Shown: positions 36,371 to 47,542 of the stretch, piece by piece
How the letters are laid out: the number at the start of each line of letters is the position of its first letter
Position numbering within the stretch: position 1 is the stretch's first letter
Assembly (NCBI GenBank): GCA_004431415.1
Contig: QPMI01000220.1
Coordinates: 124,001-188,000, forward strand
Source of the DNA: Cyanophora paradoxa
Taxonomy: Eukaryota; Glaucocystophyceae; Cyanophorales; Cyanophoraceae
Length of the DNA stretch: 64,000 nucleotides
Direction: 5' to 3'
Position numbers and translations under genes: made by a program
Notes under the pieces: model-generated
The model's database searches: none
Told to the model about the DNA's origin: nothing
What the model saw: only the letters and a program-made list of their open reading frames with translations

Positions 36371-38578
36371 GCGTCAGCCCCCGGTTTTGGGGGCGCCCAA
36401 ACCAGGGCGGGGGCGGGGTCCCTGCGGAAACCGCGTTCAGCGCCGCCTCCCAAGCGATTCGGCAGCCCTCCAGGGGCCGTGGTTGGCGGGGGGCGGGGAG
36501 GCGGGGGCGGGGCCCTGCGGAAGCAGCGTTAGCGCCGTCTCCCAAGCGATTTGGCGGCCGTCTGGGCGCGATACTAGGGCCTCGCCCGGCAGAGCCAGGG
36601 CCGGGGGCGCGGGCCGGGCCTCGTACCGGGGTACGTGGTTGGCGGGGGGGCGGGGGGCGGGGGGCGGGGGCCCTGCGGGAGCAGCGTTCAGCGCCGCCTC
36701 CCAAGCGATTCGGCAGCCCTACGGGCGCGATATTAGGGCCCCTCCAGGCATCGCCAGGGCCGGGGGCGCGGGCCGGGCCTCGTACCGGGGTACGTGGTTG
36801 GCGGGGCGACGGAGAGCCGGGGTGTGGGGCGGGGGCCCTACGGGAGCAGCGTTCAGCGCCGCCTCCAAATCGATTTGGCGGCCGTCTGGGCGCGGTACTA
36901 GGGCCCCGCCTGGCAGAGCCAGGGCCGGGGGCGCGGGCCGGGCCTCGCACCGGGGTACGTGGTTGGCGGGGGGCGGGAGGCGGGGGCGGGGGCCCTGCGG
37001 AAGCAGCGTTCAGCGCCGTCTCCCAAGCGATTCGGCGGCCGTCTGGGCGCGGTTCTAGGACCCCGCCAGGCAGAACCAGGGCCGGGGGCGCGGGCCGGGC
37101 CTCGTACCGGGGTACGTGGTTGGCGGGGGGGCGGGGAGGCGGGGGGCGGGTCCCTGCGGGAGCAGCGTTCAGCGCCGCCTCCCAAGCGATTCGGCGGCCC
37201 TCCGGGCGCGGCACTAGAGCCCCGCCCGGCAGAGCCAGGGCCGGGGCGCGGGCCGGGCCTCGTACCGGGGTACGTGGTTGGCGGGGCGACGGAGAGCCGG
37301 GGTGTGGGGCGGGGCCCTGCGGAGCAGCGTTCAGCGCCGCCTCCCAAGCGATTCGGCGCCCACCGGGCGCGGCACTAAGGCCCCGCCCGGCAGAGCCAGG
37401 GCCGGGGCGCGGGCCGGGCCTCGTACCGGGGTACGTGGTTGGCGGGGCGGCGGGGGCGGGATCCCTGCGCGAGCGGCGTCCAGCGTGGCTGACGCCACGC
37501 TCAAAAAGACCCTCCGATTGAATATCAAAGAGCGGGCAAAGGCGGCTGGCCCGCGCACCGCGGATACGTGGTTGTGGCGAAGCGCGCGCGCGCAGGGCAT
37601 GGAGGCGGCATGCTGCAGCTCGTCGGCGATCCTGGCTCTGACTGCGCAAGACGCCAGCAGCCATTGAGTCCCATGCGTCGACGGCGAGGTGCCCCAGAGC
37701 ACGCGCGGTAACGGAGATCGCCCTGCGCAAATGAGCGCGGGCAGGCCGCGGTCGGCGCTCGGCGCAGGGGCGGCGCGGGCGTGTGCAGACCTCGGCGCCG
37801 GCTTTTCGGCTCGTGATGGAGCGCGCACGGGATCGCGTTGACATGCGGCGGCGGCGCGAGGGCGACGAACCGCCAGATGCGCCGCGCCGGATCGCCCGCG
37901 GTGAGCGAACCGAGCACGATGCAAAGTGAGCCACGGACCTATAGCAGTAGCTGTACATGTGCCGCGATGTGCGGCGTGTACTGCGGCGGCGAGCGGGGCC
38001 AGATGGAGGCGCCAGATATAGCGGCGGCGCCTGGGGAGTGCGACGCGCTCGAGCGTTTCGCACACCGGGCGATGTGTGGCTGGAGCTGGTGCCTCGTAAC
38101 GCTGTCCCCCCGGTTTTGGGCAGCCCCAAAACCGGCGCTGGCGCGGCGGCGGCAGCGCGGAGGACCCGAAGCGGTACACAGCGCAATCGTTGCGCTGTAC
38201 CGCGCATGCATAACGCGACCAGAGCGCTAGCAGCGCGGACTGCATGACGGAATCGCTGTCCCCCCCTCCGCAAGCGGGCGCGCGGGACCTTGGCGCGCGG
38301 GCGCGCAGCGGGGATCCGCTAGCAAAAAGGACCTATGCGCGCCGATTCCCTAGCACTCGTGTAGCTGTCTTGCCGATCCCGCGCCGCGAATCCCGCGCCC
38401 GCAGTGGTCGAAAACCGATGGTGACGGGGCTAGACGCCGCCTAATGTATCGTGTTCAGTAGCATGCAACCTCCATTACTGCTATCTGTCGCCTAGCCCGC
38501 TGCCCCCCTCGCTGCGCCATCACACAACACATAATTCCCAACCCAATTGCTGTATTAATTTTGGACCAGAATGCGCTC
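36371..38578. repeat. right arm of the inverted duplication
   Basis: Reverse complement of 32574-34865. It keeps six intact GTACC..GGGGTAC unit heads (36623, 36782, 36948, 37104, 37262, 37423) plus one unit with an internal deletion near 36478. Several differences from the left arm are single-base changes in C or G runs. Long open frames here, including one of more than 600 codons, are by-products of GC content. Confidence 0.9.
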
Positions 38579-38746
38579 TAGTGTCCCTGATACACTGTCT
38601 CTCAGAGTCTAACGAGAATTCCGAAGTTCAACGCGTTGTTCCATGTTCAAGTCGACGAGATCGAGCATGCGGTGCCATCACTGCCATGCGCATGCCATGC
38701 ATACTATCATAGTATGATATGGTGCATTATAGCCTAGTAGTAGAGT

Positions 38747-38858
38747 CCAGAGTCCAGACTCCAGAGTCCAGACTCGGCCCGGCGGAGTCCAGACTCCAGA
38801 CTCCAGAGTCCAGACTCCAGACTCCAGACTCCGGATCCAGAGTCCAGACTCCAGACGT
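38747..38858 (+). repeat. CAGACTC/CAGAGTC minisatellite
   Basis: Short alternating words GAGTCCAGACTCCAGAGTCC repeat irregularly over about 110 bp just outside the right arm and directly before the fold-back element. Confidence 0.8.
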
Positions 38859-38861
38859 ACT

Positions 38862-39126
38862 GTACCGTAAAACACTTAAGTAATGCGCCGGTAAGTAATG
38901 CGTTTTTGGACCCGGACCCCCAGTACGGTTAATTATGCGCCCCCGAATTAATGCGTTTTGAAGCCTCCTGGCTGCGTGAGGGGGGTACATACCGCAGTTT
39001 TCTAAGCGCCGGCTTAGCGCTTCGATATTAATGCGGTCCCGAAATAATGCGTTTTGCCAGCGGAAAACGCATTATTTCGGGACCGCATTACTTAAGTGCC
39101 CGCATTACTTAAGTGTTTTACGGTAC
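38862..39126. mobile_element. 265-bp MITE-like fold-back element with perfect terminal and nested inverted repeats
   Basis: Perfect 26-bp terminal inverted repeats: 38862-38887 (GTACCGTAAAACACTTAAGT and on to AATGCG) and 39101-39126 (its exact reverse complement). Inside, 39030-39055 and 39064-39089 form a second perfect 26-bp hairpin with an 8-nt loop. The word AATGCG and its complement recur throughout. There is no coding capacity, so it would need a transposase supplied elsewhere. No clear target duplication was seen. Confidence 0.75.
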
Positions 39127-39733
39127 GTCGACTCCGATCCAGCCTGGCACTGGCTGGCAGATCTAGATACTATGATATACCGTATATAGCAGGATTAACT
39201 GAATCAGTACTAGCTATACCGGTACGGTGGACCAGTGGTGAGGCACGGCCGTGGGTAGCCTAGTAGCTCAGCTACTAGCGCTCTGAGCAGCAGACTGAGC
39301 TCTTTCTTCCACACCTACTACTAGGCTGCGAGTACCAATACGGAGGTATATCGGTACATTGACCATACAAGAGACGTTCCCCGGGTTCCCCTGCAGCCTG
39401 GAACTTCCCCCTGGCGGCCTGGGCCTGGCCGGGCGCCGCGCCGCCGCGGCCGCGGCCGGACCTATCCGAGCAAATGTTTTTTTCTCGGGAAGCGCTCTGA
39501 GCTCTTTCTTCCACACCTACTAGTAGCCTAGTAGGCTACTACTGTAGGATGGCTTTTTTAGCCGTACTTTTAAATTGCCGTATATTGCCGAGACGCCAAA
39601 TTCGGCAATTTAGAGCCGCGGCAATTCTCAGGGGGTAGGGCTAAACGGCCGCTTTTGTATGGCGCCACAGAAGAAATCCAGAGTTTCGGCAATTTATCGC
39701 CACGGCAATTCCGGTTTTGGCCGAATTCGGCAA
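39127..39733. other. no gene; GGCAATTT-rich non-coding stretch
   Basis: There are CTAGTAG simple repeats near 39260-39280 and 39520-39545. A near-duplicated word CTGAGCTCTTTCTTCCACACCTACTA occurs at about 39295 and 39497. GGCAATTT/GCCGTATATTGCCG words occupy 39575-39735. Nothing coding is supported. Confidence 0.5.
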
Positions 39734-40620
39734 TTTTTTTTTTTTTTGAGAGACTACGGTGGGGCGAACCCCCCGTAGGTAGTGATATTAAAGACAACAA
39801 AGCAATCACAAATCAAAGATACAGTAAACTAGCACAAAATATATACAGAATCAAGAGGGATCACGAGAAGGGACACGATCAGAAGAACGCAAAAGATAAG
39901 GAGAACGAGCACGAGGAGAAGGAGTAGAAGAGCTCAAGGGCGTCGATGCAGAAGTACTAGTCACACTAGAACGACGAGGAGCACGGGGACGCAGCAAATA
40001 AGGAGAACGAGCACGAGGAACTACAGTCGAAGACGAAGATCTAGACGAAGACGACAAGACAGAGCTAACAGCAGAACTAGAAGACGTAGTCGCAGGAGGC
40101 AAAGGCGGTAGAACAGTAGGAGAGGCGAAACGTAGGACACCACTAGAGGGGAAAGTCGAAGCTGGCGGAGTGTCTAAACGGAATCGAGATTGTAGAGTTG
40201 GTAAAACAATGGACGGCTGAAGACTAATCTGAGGAACTGGGGACGACACGAGGAAAGGGGCAGAGCTCGGGTGCAGACTCGGAATCGGCAGTATAAGAGG
40301 AGGGGCGAAACGCAAGCCAGTAGTGACAGGGAAGGCAGACGATGGGGTTGAACCAGGCGGGAGAGGCAAATATAGCGAAGTAGAAGAGAGAGAAGGGTAC
40401 ACACGAGGAACGTCACCATACACAAAATACTCGCTGCCAAAAACTATACGGTCTGACGGTCGCTGAAGATAAAGAGGCGGAACTGCCTGAGGGCTAACAG
40501 TGAGAGATGGAGGAGGAAGAGGCAGAGCTAACGACAAAGGGAACGGAATCAAAGGTACAGGGAAGGCATGGAATACACGAGGAACTGGAAGGTGGAGGGG
40601 GCAATTTAACTACACGGCAA
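39734..40620 (-). mobile_element. non-LTR retroposon tail, copy 2 (longest copy)
   Basis: The T run (14 T, 39734-39747) and hairpin (39753-39777) match the 3' end of copy 1 in reverse orientation. The minus-strand open frame to about 40552 encodes a 233-residue Ser/Pro-rich product that begins MIPFPLSLALPLPPPS and ends RVPSRDPS. It has no RT, endonuclease, zinc knuckle or integrase motif; it may be an ORF1-type product or simply a non-autonomous element. Further 5' sequence was not recognised. Confidence 0.6.
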
Positions 40621-41485
40621 TTTAAGCCATCCTACAGCAGTACCTGATATATACTTATACGCAGTGCTGTCATCATCGCGATGCATTAGCTATAGTGTGA
40701 AATGCCCTGGTAAACGATTCTGATCGCGGGAAGACGTCATGATCGATCATGATGCATAATTGCAAGGGGGGAAAAGAAGACCGAAGGTCTTCCCCCCCTT
40801 GCTTCCCGTTCCCTCGCTTCAGCCAAAAGTTTTCTATGAGGCCGTTTTCGAGGTCCAGTATGCAACGAAATTGTATTCTATTCTTTTTCCGATTGGATCG
40901 GTGGACCGGTCAGCTCTCGACTTTCGAGCGTCGAATTCGAGGGGAAAAACCGGTTTTCGAGGGGAAAACTACCTTCTCTCTAACTCCGGTCTTCGAATTC
41001 CTTGCGCGGTTCTGCATGGAACCAGTTCTCCCTAGCTGTCTGAGTCGGTGCACGGGCCGGCCCGGCCGGGCCCGGCTGCGGGGATTTGCAATTGGCGGCG
41101 GGGAAAACCGGGGGAATCCCGGGGGCCGGGAGGCCCGGGACTCGGGAGGCCCGGGACCCGGATCCATGACGGGACGTCACGGGATCCCCGGACTCGTGAC
41201 GGGAGTCACGGCCCCGGTCATGATCATGATCAGGCTTACGGCAATTTTGAAGTTACCGAAGTTACCGAAGTTACCGTACGGTAGGGTTGGCAGCTTGAAA
41301 TTTCAAGCCATTGAAATTGCATTGAAATTGAAAATTCAATTCAATTTCAACGCCGCCCGTTGAAATTGCATTAGCCCTGCCAATTCGGGCGAAGCCTCTT
41401 CCGTTGGTCGATGGCCAACTCCCGAAATTATTGTCGGATTTGAACCGGCGTTGTTTTCACTGAACCTCCACGAACCTCCGTGCTG
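40155..41485. repeat. 1.33-kb tandem duplication, copy A
   Basis: It runs from GTCGAAGCTGGCGG to CCTCCGTGCTG and is repeated at 41493-42820. It contains the 5' half of the retroposon frame (minus) followed by a dispersed repeat (40770-41470) with a GAAGACCGAAGGTCTTC hairpin, the word GCGGTTCTGCATGGAACCA, a triple AAGTTACCG and a TTGAAATTTCAA-rich end. Confidence 0.9.
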
Positions 41486-41492
41486 TCCTCCT

Positions 41493-42820
41493 GTCGAAGC
41501 TGGCGGAGTGTCTAAACGGAATCGAGATTGTAGAGTTGGTAAAACAATGGACGGCTGAAGACTAATCTGAGGAACTGGGGACGACACGAGGAAAGGGGCA
41601 GAGCTCGGGTGCAGACTCGGAATCGGCAGTATAAGAGGAGGGGCGAAACGCAAGCCAGTAGTGACAGGGAAGGCAGACGATGGGGTTGAACCAGGCGGGA
41701 GAGGCAAATATAGCGAAGTAGAAGAGAGAGAAGGGTACACACGAGGAACGTCACCATACACAAAATACTCGCTGCCAAAAACTATACGGTCTGACGGTCG
41801 CTGAAGATAAAGAGGCGGAACTGCCTGAGGGCTAACAGTGAGAGATGGAGGAGGAAGAGGCAGAGCTAACGACAAAGGGAACGGAATCAAAGGTACAGGG
41901 AAGGCATGGAATACACGAGGAACTGGAAGGTGGAGGGGGCAATTTAACTACACGGCAATTTAAGCCATCCTACAGCAGTACCTGATATATACTTATACGC
42001 AGTGCTGTCATCATCGCGATGCATTAGCTATAGTGTGAAATGCCCTGGTAAACGATTCTGATCGCGGGAAGACGTCATGATCGATCATGATGCATAATTG
42101 CAAGGGGGAAAAGAAGACCGAAGGTCTTCCCCCCTTGCTTCCCGTTCCCTCGCTTCAGCCAAAAGTTTTCTATGAGGCCGTTTTCGAGGTCCAGTATGCA
42201 ACGAAATTGTATTCTATTCTTTTTCCGATTGGATCGGTGGACCGGTCAGCTCTCGACTTTCGAGCGTCGAATTCGAGGGGAAAAACCGGTTTTCGAGGGA
42301 AAACTACCTTCTCTCTAACTCCGGTCTTCGAATTCCTTGCGCGGTTCTGCATGGAACCAGTTCTCCCTAGCTGTCTGAGTCGGTGCACGGGCCGGCCCGG
42401 CCGGGCCCGGCTGCGGGGATTTGCAATTGGCGGCGGGGAAAACCGGGGGAATCCCGGGGGCCGGGAGGCCCGGGACTCGGGAGGCCCGGGACCCGGATCC
42501 ATGACGGGACGTCACGGGATCCCCGGACTCGTGACGGGAGTCACGGCCCCGGTCATGATCATGATCAGGCTTACGGCAATTTTGAAGTTACCGAAGTTAC
42601 CGAAGTTACCGTACGGTAGGGTTGGCAGCTTGAAATTTCAAGCCATTGAAATTGCATTGAAATTGAAAATTCAATTCAATTTCAACGCCGCCCGTTGAAA
42701 TTGCATTAGCCCTGCCAATTCGGGCGAAGCCTCTTCCGTTGGTCGATGGCCAACTCCCGAAATTATTGTCGGATTTGAACCGGCGTTGTTTTCACTGAAC
42801 CTCCACGAACCTCCGTGCTG
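41493..42820. repeat. 1.33-kb tandem duplication, copy B
   Basis: Copy of 40155-41485, separated from it by 7 nt. The only differences I found are one-base shortenings in three homopolymers (G and C runs near 42105-42135 and a G run near 42298). Confidence 0.9.
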
Positions 42821-42883
42821 ACGTTACATGAATGTAACGTCCGTGTTACGTTATGGTCACGAATTAGTCACGTCCACATCACC

Positions 42884-43750
42884 GATCAAATTTTTCAAAT
42901 TTTCGATCCCTCTCCCCTGGGCGTCGCGCGAAAATCGAATTTCCCTCCAGGATCAATTCCGGTATTTATACCCCGCCTCGATCGCGAAACTCCAAAAAGT
43001 GGGACCCGGTCCCGCCCGGTCCCGCGACGAAAGCCCGCCACAGACGCCCCAGAGCAATGCAGAATGAGAGCGGAGGGCGCGCGCACTCCGGCAACCTCGA
43101 TTTTGGCCGCCGCCGACGCTCCAGTCCGAAGAGTCGGCCGAAATGTTGATCCTGCCGGTTCCCGCCGGTCCCCCGACGCGCGCATTCGATGCGTACTGGC
43201 GCGCATAGACATAGCAGGGCCTGCGCACTCCAGATATCCGCTTTTCGGAGCCGGAACAGTGCAGGAAGGTGCCCGATGTCAAAAATTCGATCCTGCACAG
43301 CCCCGGGCATCTTTCCGCGCGCCCAGGCCGCGGCGCATGCGCGGATCAATAGTATATGCATTTCAGATGTAGAAGAAGCCTTCCGCACGGTCTCTAAATG
43401 CGCCGGGCCGCGAGGACCCAGCCGTCCCCGAAAATTCGATCCTGGACGGACCTGCACATCTTTCCGCGCGCCCTCGCGTCCTCACCCACGCCCATCGCGC
43501 GCTACAGTATTCATTTGAGATCTAAACGAAGCCTTCCCCAAGCTCTGTGGCAGCGACAGAGCACGAGAACCCAGCCGACGCCAAAGTTTCGATGCTGGAC
43601 AGGCCTGCACATATTTCTGTGCGCCCTCGCCTCCCCAGCCCTGGACATCGATCCAGTATGCATCCGAGACTCTGTTTGAGCGATTCATAAGCCCTGTGCA
43701 TGCGCCCGGCCGCGAGAATCTCGCCTCTCCCCTCAGCAATCTCCTCTCAA
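42884..43750. repeat. block with internal ~150-bp tandem repeats, first copy
   Basis: Units centred on AAATTCGATCCTGCACAG at about 43282, 43429 and 43580 are spaced 147 and 151 bp. They share ACATCTTTCCGCGCGCC and a GCATTTGAGAT-like word. The head of the block carries AAAAAGTGGGACCCGGTCCC at about 42994. Confidence 0.75.
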
Positions 43751-44240
43751 TTTCCTCAGAACCTCGAGCTCAACTACAGCTAGCTGATTGGCAGCACCAA
43801 TCCTCCCCTCATTATTCTCTCTCAGCTGCAACAATTCCTCCGATTACAGAATTATATTTTCTCAGGAAATCTCCTCTCATTACAACTCCCCCCATAATTG
43901 TATTCCCTCTCGGCAACCCCTCCTCCCCTCTCCCTCCCCCGCCGACCCAGCAACAGCCACAACGGGCCGCGATGAACAAGGGGGGCAGGAGGTGGGCCGC
44001 TGAGGCTTCGCCCGATGTTTGGGACCCGCAGGGGCCCAGGGCTTGTTCGGAAATCCGGGTCGGCGATCGAAATTCCTGTAACTTCCAGGTTACGTCCGTC
44101 CCGCCTGTACGCCCCGAACTCGTCCTGAATCAATTCACGCACTTACCTCGACAGTGACGTCACGCAACTTTCCATCGACTCTGTCTCATGGATCTAATCT
44201 CGAACTTGTACGCTGCAATCTCGAGAGCTGTCACGAATCA
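43751..44240. other. non-repetitive stretch between two repeat blocks
   Basis: About 490 bp, CT-rich in its first half. No gene or repeat was recognised. Confidence 0.4.
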
Positions 44241-45100
44241 ATTTCGATCCTGGCTCCCCTAAGACGACCGCTCTCCCGTGGGCGTCAGCCGAAAATCGAA
44301 TTTCTCTCGCGGATCGATTCCGATATTTATACCCCGGTTCGATCGGGAAACTCCAAAAAGTGGGACCCGGTCCCGCCCGGTCCCGCGACGAAAGCGTGCG
44401 AGGGACGTCCCAGACCGGCACAGAATGAGAGCCGAGGGCGCGCGCACCACCGCAAGCTCGATTCGGGTGCCCTCGACACTGCGTGCAAAGACTCGGCCGA
44501 AACTTTGCAATTGACCCAGCCGGTCCCAGCCAGTCCCGCGACGTGCGCAATCGATGCGTACTAGTGCGCATAGACATAGCAAGGCCTGCGCACTGCAGGG
44601 ATCCGCTTTTCGGAGCCGAAACAGCGCAGGAAGCCACCCGGCGGCGAAAATTCGATCCTGCACAGGCCCGGACATCTTTCCGCGCGCCCACGCCGCGGCG
44701 CATGCGCGGAACAATAGTATAAGCATTTGAGATGGAGGCAAACCCTTCCGCGCGCTTTGCAGATGCGCCGGGCCGCGAGAACCCAGCCGACCCCGAAAAT
44801 TCGATCCTGGACGGACCTGCACATCTTTCCGCGCGCCCTCGCATCCTCACGCATGCCCATCGTTACAGTATTCATTTGAAAGCTTTTCCAAGCGTTGCGC
44901 AAGCTCTCTGGGGGCGAAAGAGCAGAAGAACCCAGCCGACGCTAAATTTTCGATCCTGCACAGGCCTGCACATATTTCCGTGCGCCCTCGAGCTCGCCTC
45001 CGCAGCCCTCCACATTGATAGTATATGCATTCGAGGTACTGTGCAAGAGATTCGCAAGCTCTACGCATGCGCCTGGCCGCGGGAACCTCGCTCCTCCCCT
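44241..45100. repeat. block with internal ~150-bp tandem repeats, second copy
   Basis: Diverged copy of 42884-43750, offset by about 1365 bp. Units lie at about 44647, 44799 and 44947. The AAAAAGTGGGACCCGGTCCC word recurs at about 44355. Confidence 0.75.
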
Positions 45101-45120
45101 CAATGATGAGGAGCTCGATC

Positions 45121-45240
45121 GAGCTTGAGGTGAGATCTAGGGGGGAAATGTATATATATGTATATATATTTCCCTGTAGATCCCCCCTCTAGCTCGAACT
45201 ATTTGTTTTCCCCCTCTAGATCTCACCTCGAGCTCAAGCT
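45121..45240. repeat. inverted repeat with AT-rich centre
   Basis: GAGCTTGAGGTGAGATCTAG at 45121-45140 pairs with TAGATCTCACCTCGAGCTC at about 45217-45235. The centre has TATATATATG repeats. It could be a small fold-back element. Confidence 0.65.
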
Positions 45241-46150
45241 CCACCGACCAATATATGGCAGCGATGAATAAGAGGCGGCGGCCCGGGGGGGCTTCGAAAA
45301 AGCCCAACCTTTCGCACACGCAAGCTTATAATTAAGAACCCACGGCTCGGCGGTGTACATGTACATGTAGAGGCGTGGCGAGGAGCTGCCGCAGTGCGAC
45401 TGCCTGGAGCGGAAGCGCGGCACGCAGCCGCCGCCGGGCCGGGCGCCCTGGCTTGCTGGGCGGAGCTCAGCCTCGGAGCTCGGCGGCCTGGCGGCATGAC
45501 TTGGTGGATGGTGCGGAGGCGCCAGGGGCGGCGGCGCGGCTCGCCGGACGGAGCGGAGGCGCTCGGGGCAGCCGCCGGGCGCCATGGCTCGCCGGGTGGG
45601 GCGCAGCCTCGGAGCGCGGCGGCCTGGCGACGTGGCTCAACGGCTTGGCGGACGGAGCGGAGGCCCCAAGGGCGGCGGCGAGGCTCTCAGGGCGGAGGGT
45701 GGCAGCTCGCGGCCGGATGCTTGCAATTGGCGGGCGGGCCATGGCGGAGCAGAGGATCGGAACGCTCGGGCGGGGCGGACCCGCAGGCTAGGCATGGAGG
45801 CGGCGGATCCGGTCGACGCCTACCGAGCGCTGCCCACTTAGCCTCATTGACGCTAAGACAGACTCTCTGAGACAGGGAGGCTGAGATAGCAGGCATGCAT
45901 TGGCAGGGCTTACCACACGTGAGTGTGGGCTTGTTGAAATAGAATATAAAAATAATAAAATATATTGAATTTCTCCGTCTTCGCACCCTCGAGCTCAGCT
46001 TCCCCTTCCCAGCCCCTCCGGCCTTCCCGGGAGCCCTCCCAGCTCGTAAAGAGTCTCAGAGAGTGAGAGTGAAGTCGATTAGAGACAATTCAGAGTGAAA
46101 GAGACTCTCTGCAGTGCGTGGGGTCTCTGCAAGTGCTGCACTAGTACTGC
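45241..46150. other. GC-rich stretch with degenerate GCGGAGGCGC repeats, no gene supported
   Basis: 45380-45790 repeats words such as GGACGGAGCGGAGGC and GCGGCCTGGCG irregularly. All frames are open for about 100-150 codons because of base composition. None shows a domain or a start context, so I leave it uncalled. Confidence 0.4.
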
Positions 46151-46450
46151 GGATTGAAATTTCAATTGAATTTTCAAAGCTTTCAAAGGGTCGACTTTCA
46201 GTTTCAACGCCAAATTTTTGAATTTCATGAAATTCACCAACCCTACCGTACGGGAGTCAACGGCCCGGCGGGACCCGGGAAATCGCGATCGGGGTCCGGA
46301 TTCGGGCCCCCAATTTCGGGAATCGATTCCGACGATCCGCGGGCCGCGGCGGTCCCTGTCTCCTCTAGATTTCGGCTTCCTCGCAGTGCGTCGCGTACGC
46401 CTTGCTCTTCGTTGCGCGGTTCTGCATGGAACCACTTCTCTCCACCTGTC
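46151..46450 (+). repeat. diverged copy of the dispersed repeat seen at 40770-41350
   Basis: It shares GCGCGGTTCTGCATGGAACC (about 46416), ACCCTACCGTACGG (about 46239) and a TTGAAATTTCAATTGAA end with the copies at 40998-41300 and 42335-42630, but rearranged in order. Confidence 0.5.
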
Positions 46451-47520
46451 AACGTCTCCTCTAGATTTCCGCCTGCAAACTGCTTGCGTTGCTGCCTGCG
46501 CCGCTGCAGCTGATCGCAGCCGAGCACGCCCGGCCGGCCAGATCTAGACCGTACTCTCTTGCTGCGCTTATATCGAGCTTATATCGAGCTTATATTAATA
46601 TTGCAGAACCGCGTGTGCCGGCCGAGCACGCCGGCCGGGCCGGGCGCTCGGCGCTCTTGTTGCGATCGATATCGGCACCCGGACAGCAGACTAGCTAGTG
46701 TGCTGCGCACGACTCGGACGTGGCCGCAGTGGCGCTTGTCCGCTCATTCGGCAACCCGCGTGCGCCCTGCGTTAACGTTGCGCCGCGTGCACGTGCGTGC
46801 GCCCCCGCCGCCTGTCACGTGCACCCGGCCTGGGCATTGCCTCCGGATCCGGACGCGCCGCTGCACGCCGCTTTCCGGTCGTTACGGATCCAGCTAACAG
46901 GCCAGCTGGCTGCACTGCAGCTTAAGCTTCAGCAGTGTTTGCAACAGCCGGCAGTTCCCTTATTCAGCAGTAGCTCAGCTGCAGGGGAAAGACCTTCCCT
47001 TGGCGAATTTCAGACGAGATGGGACGGACAGCTGCATTGGACCTTGTCCTCGGGCGAGATTTCCTGCCGTCGCACTGCACGCTCTCATCGTCGTGCACGG
47101 GCGGCATTTGTTTACATTGTCCGGACGGAGCCCGTGAACACATCTGCTGGCGCCAGAGCTTGTTTCGTCATGTCCGGCAACACGGTCGCAGCGCTCGAGT
47201 TCGTGCAGTTTCCATCGAGCCGCGCGCACGCTCGCAAAAACGCAGCAGCTAACGCACGTATTCACCGCCACGCAGGGGAGTTCGAAAACAGCAATGCGTG
47301 CCCAGCCTTCAGTTGGCGATCCGCGAAGCGCGCGTTTGTGTGTCCAAGTGAGCTGGTTTCGCGACTTTTTACAAACTTGAAATTTTTTCGCGTCATTCAG
47401 AGGTTTTTTCAGAATCCGGACCGGGTGTCATCTGCAGGCGAAGACCAGAAAAGTCTTCCCACAGGCTTTTCGTTGCCTGCTCCCCTGGCGGTATTTTGTC
47501 GTTGATTGGTATGCATCTCC
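46451..47520. other. no supported gene; short repeats
   Basis: A 12-bp word TATATCGAGCTT repeats at 46566-46593. An ORF at 46720-47505 (261 codons) lacks a family signature; part of it could be an upstream exon of the next gene. The end (about 47420-47490) again resembles the dispersed repeat (GAAGACC...TCTTCCC). Confidence 0.35.
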
Positions 47521-47542
47521 CGGCCGCATAAAAAATATTGAC

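Noticed and set aside
36366-38273. 635-codon minus-strand open frame across the right arm
   Set aside because: It runs through a tandem array whose period is not a multiple of three and through unrelated sequence; the frame stays open only because stop codons are rare at this GC content.
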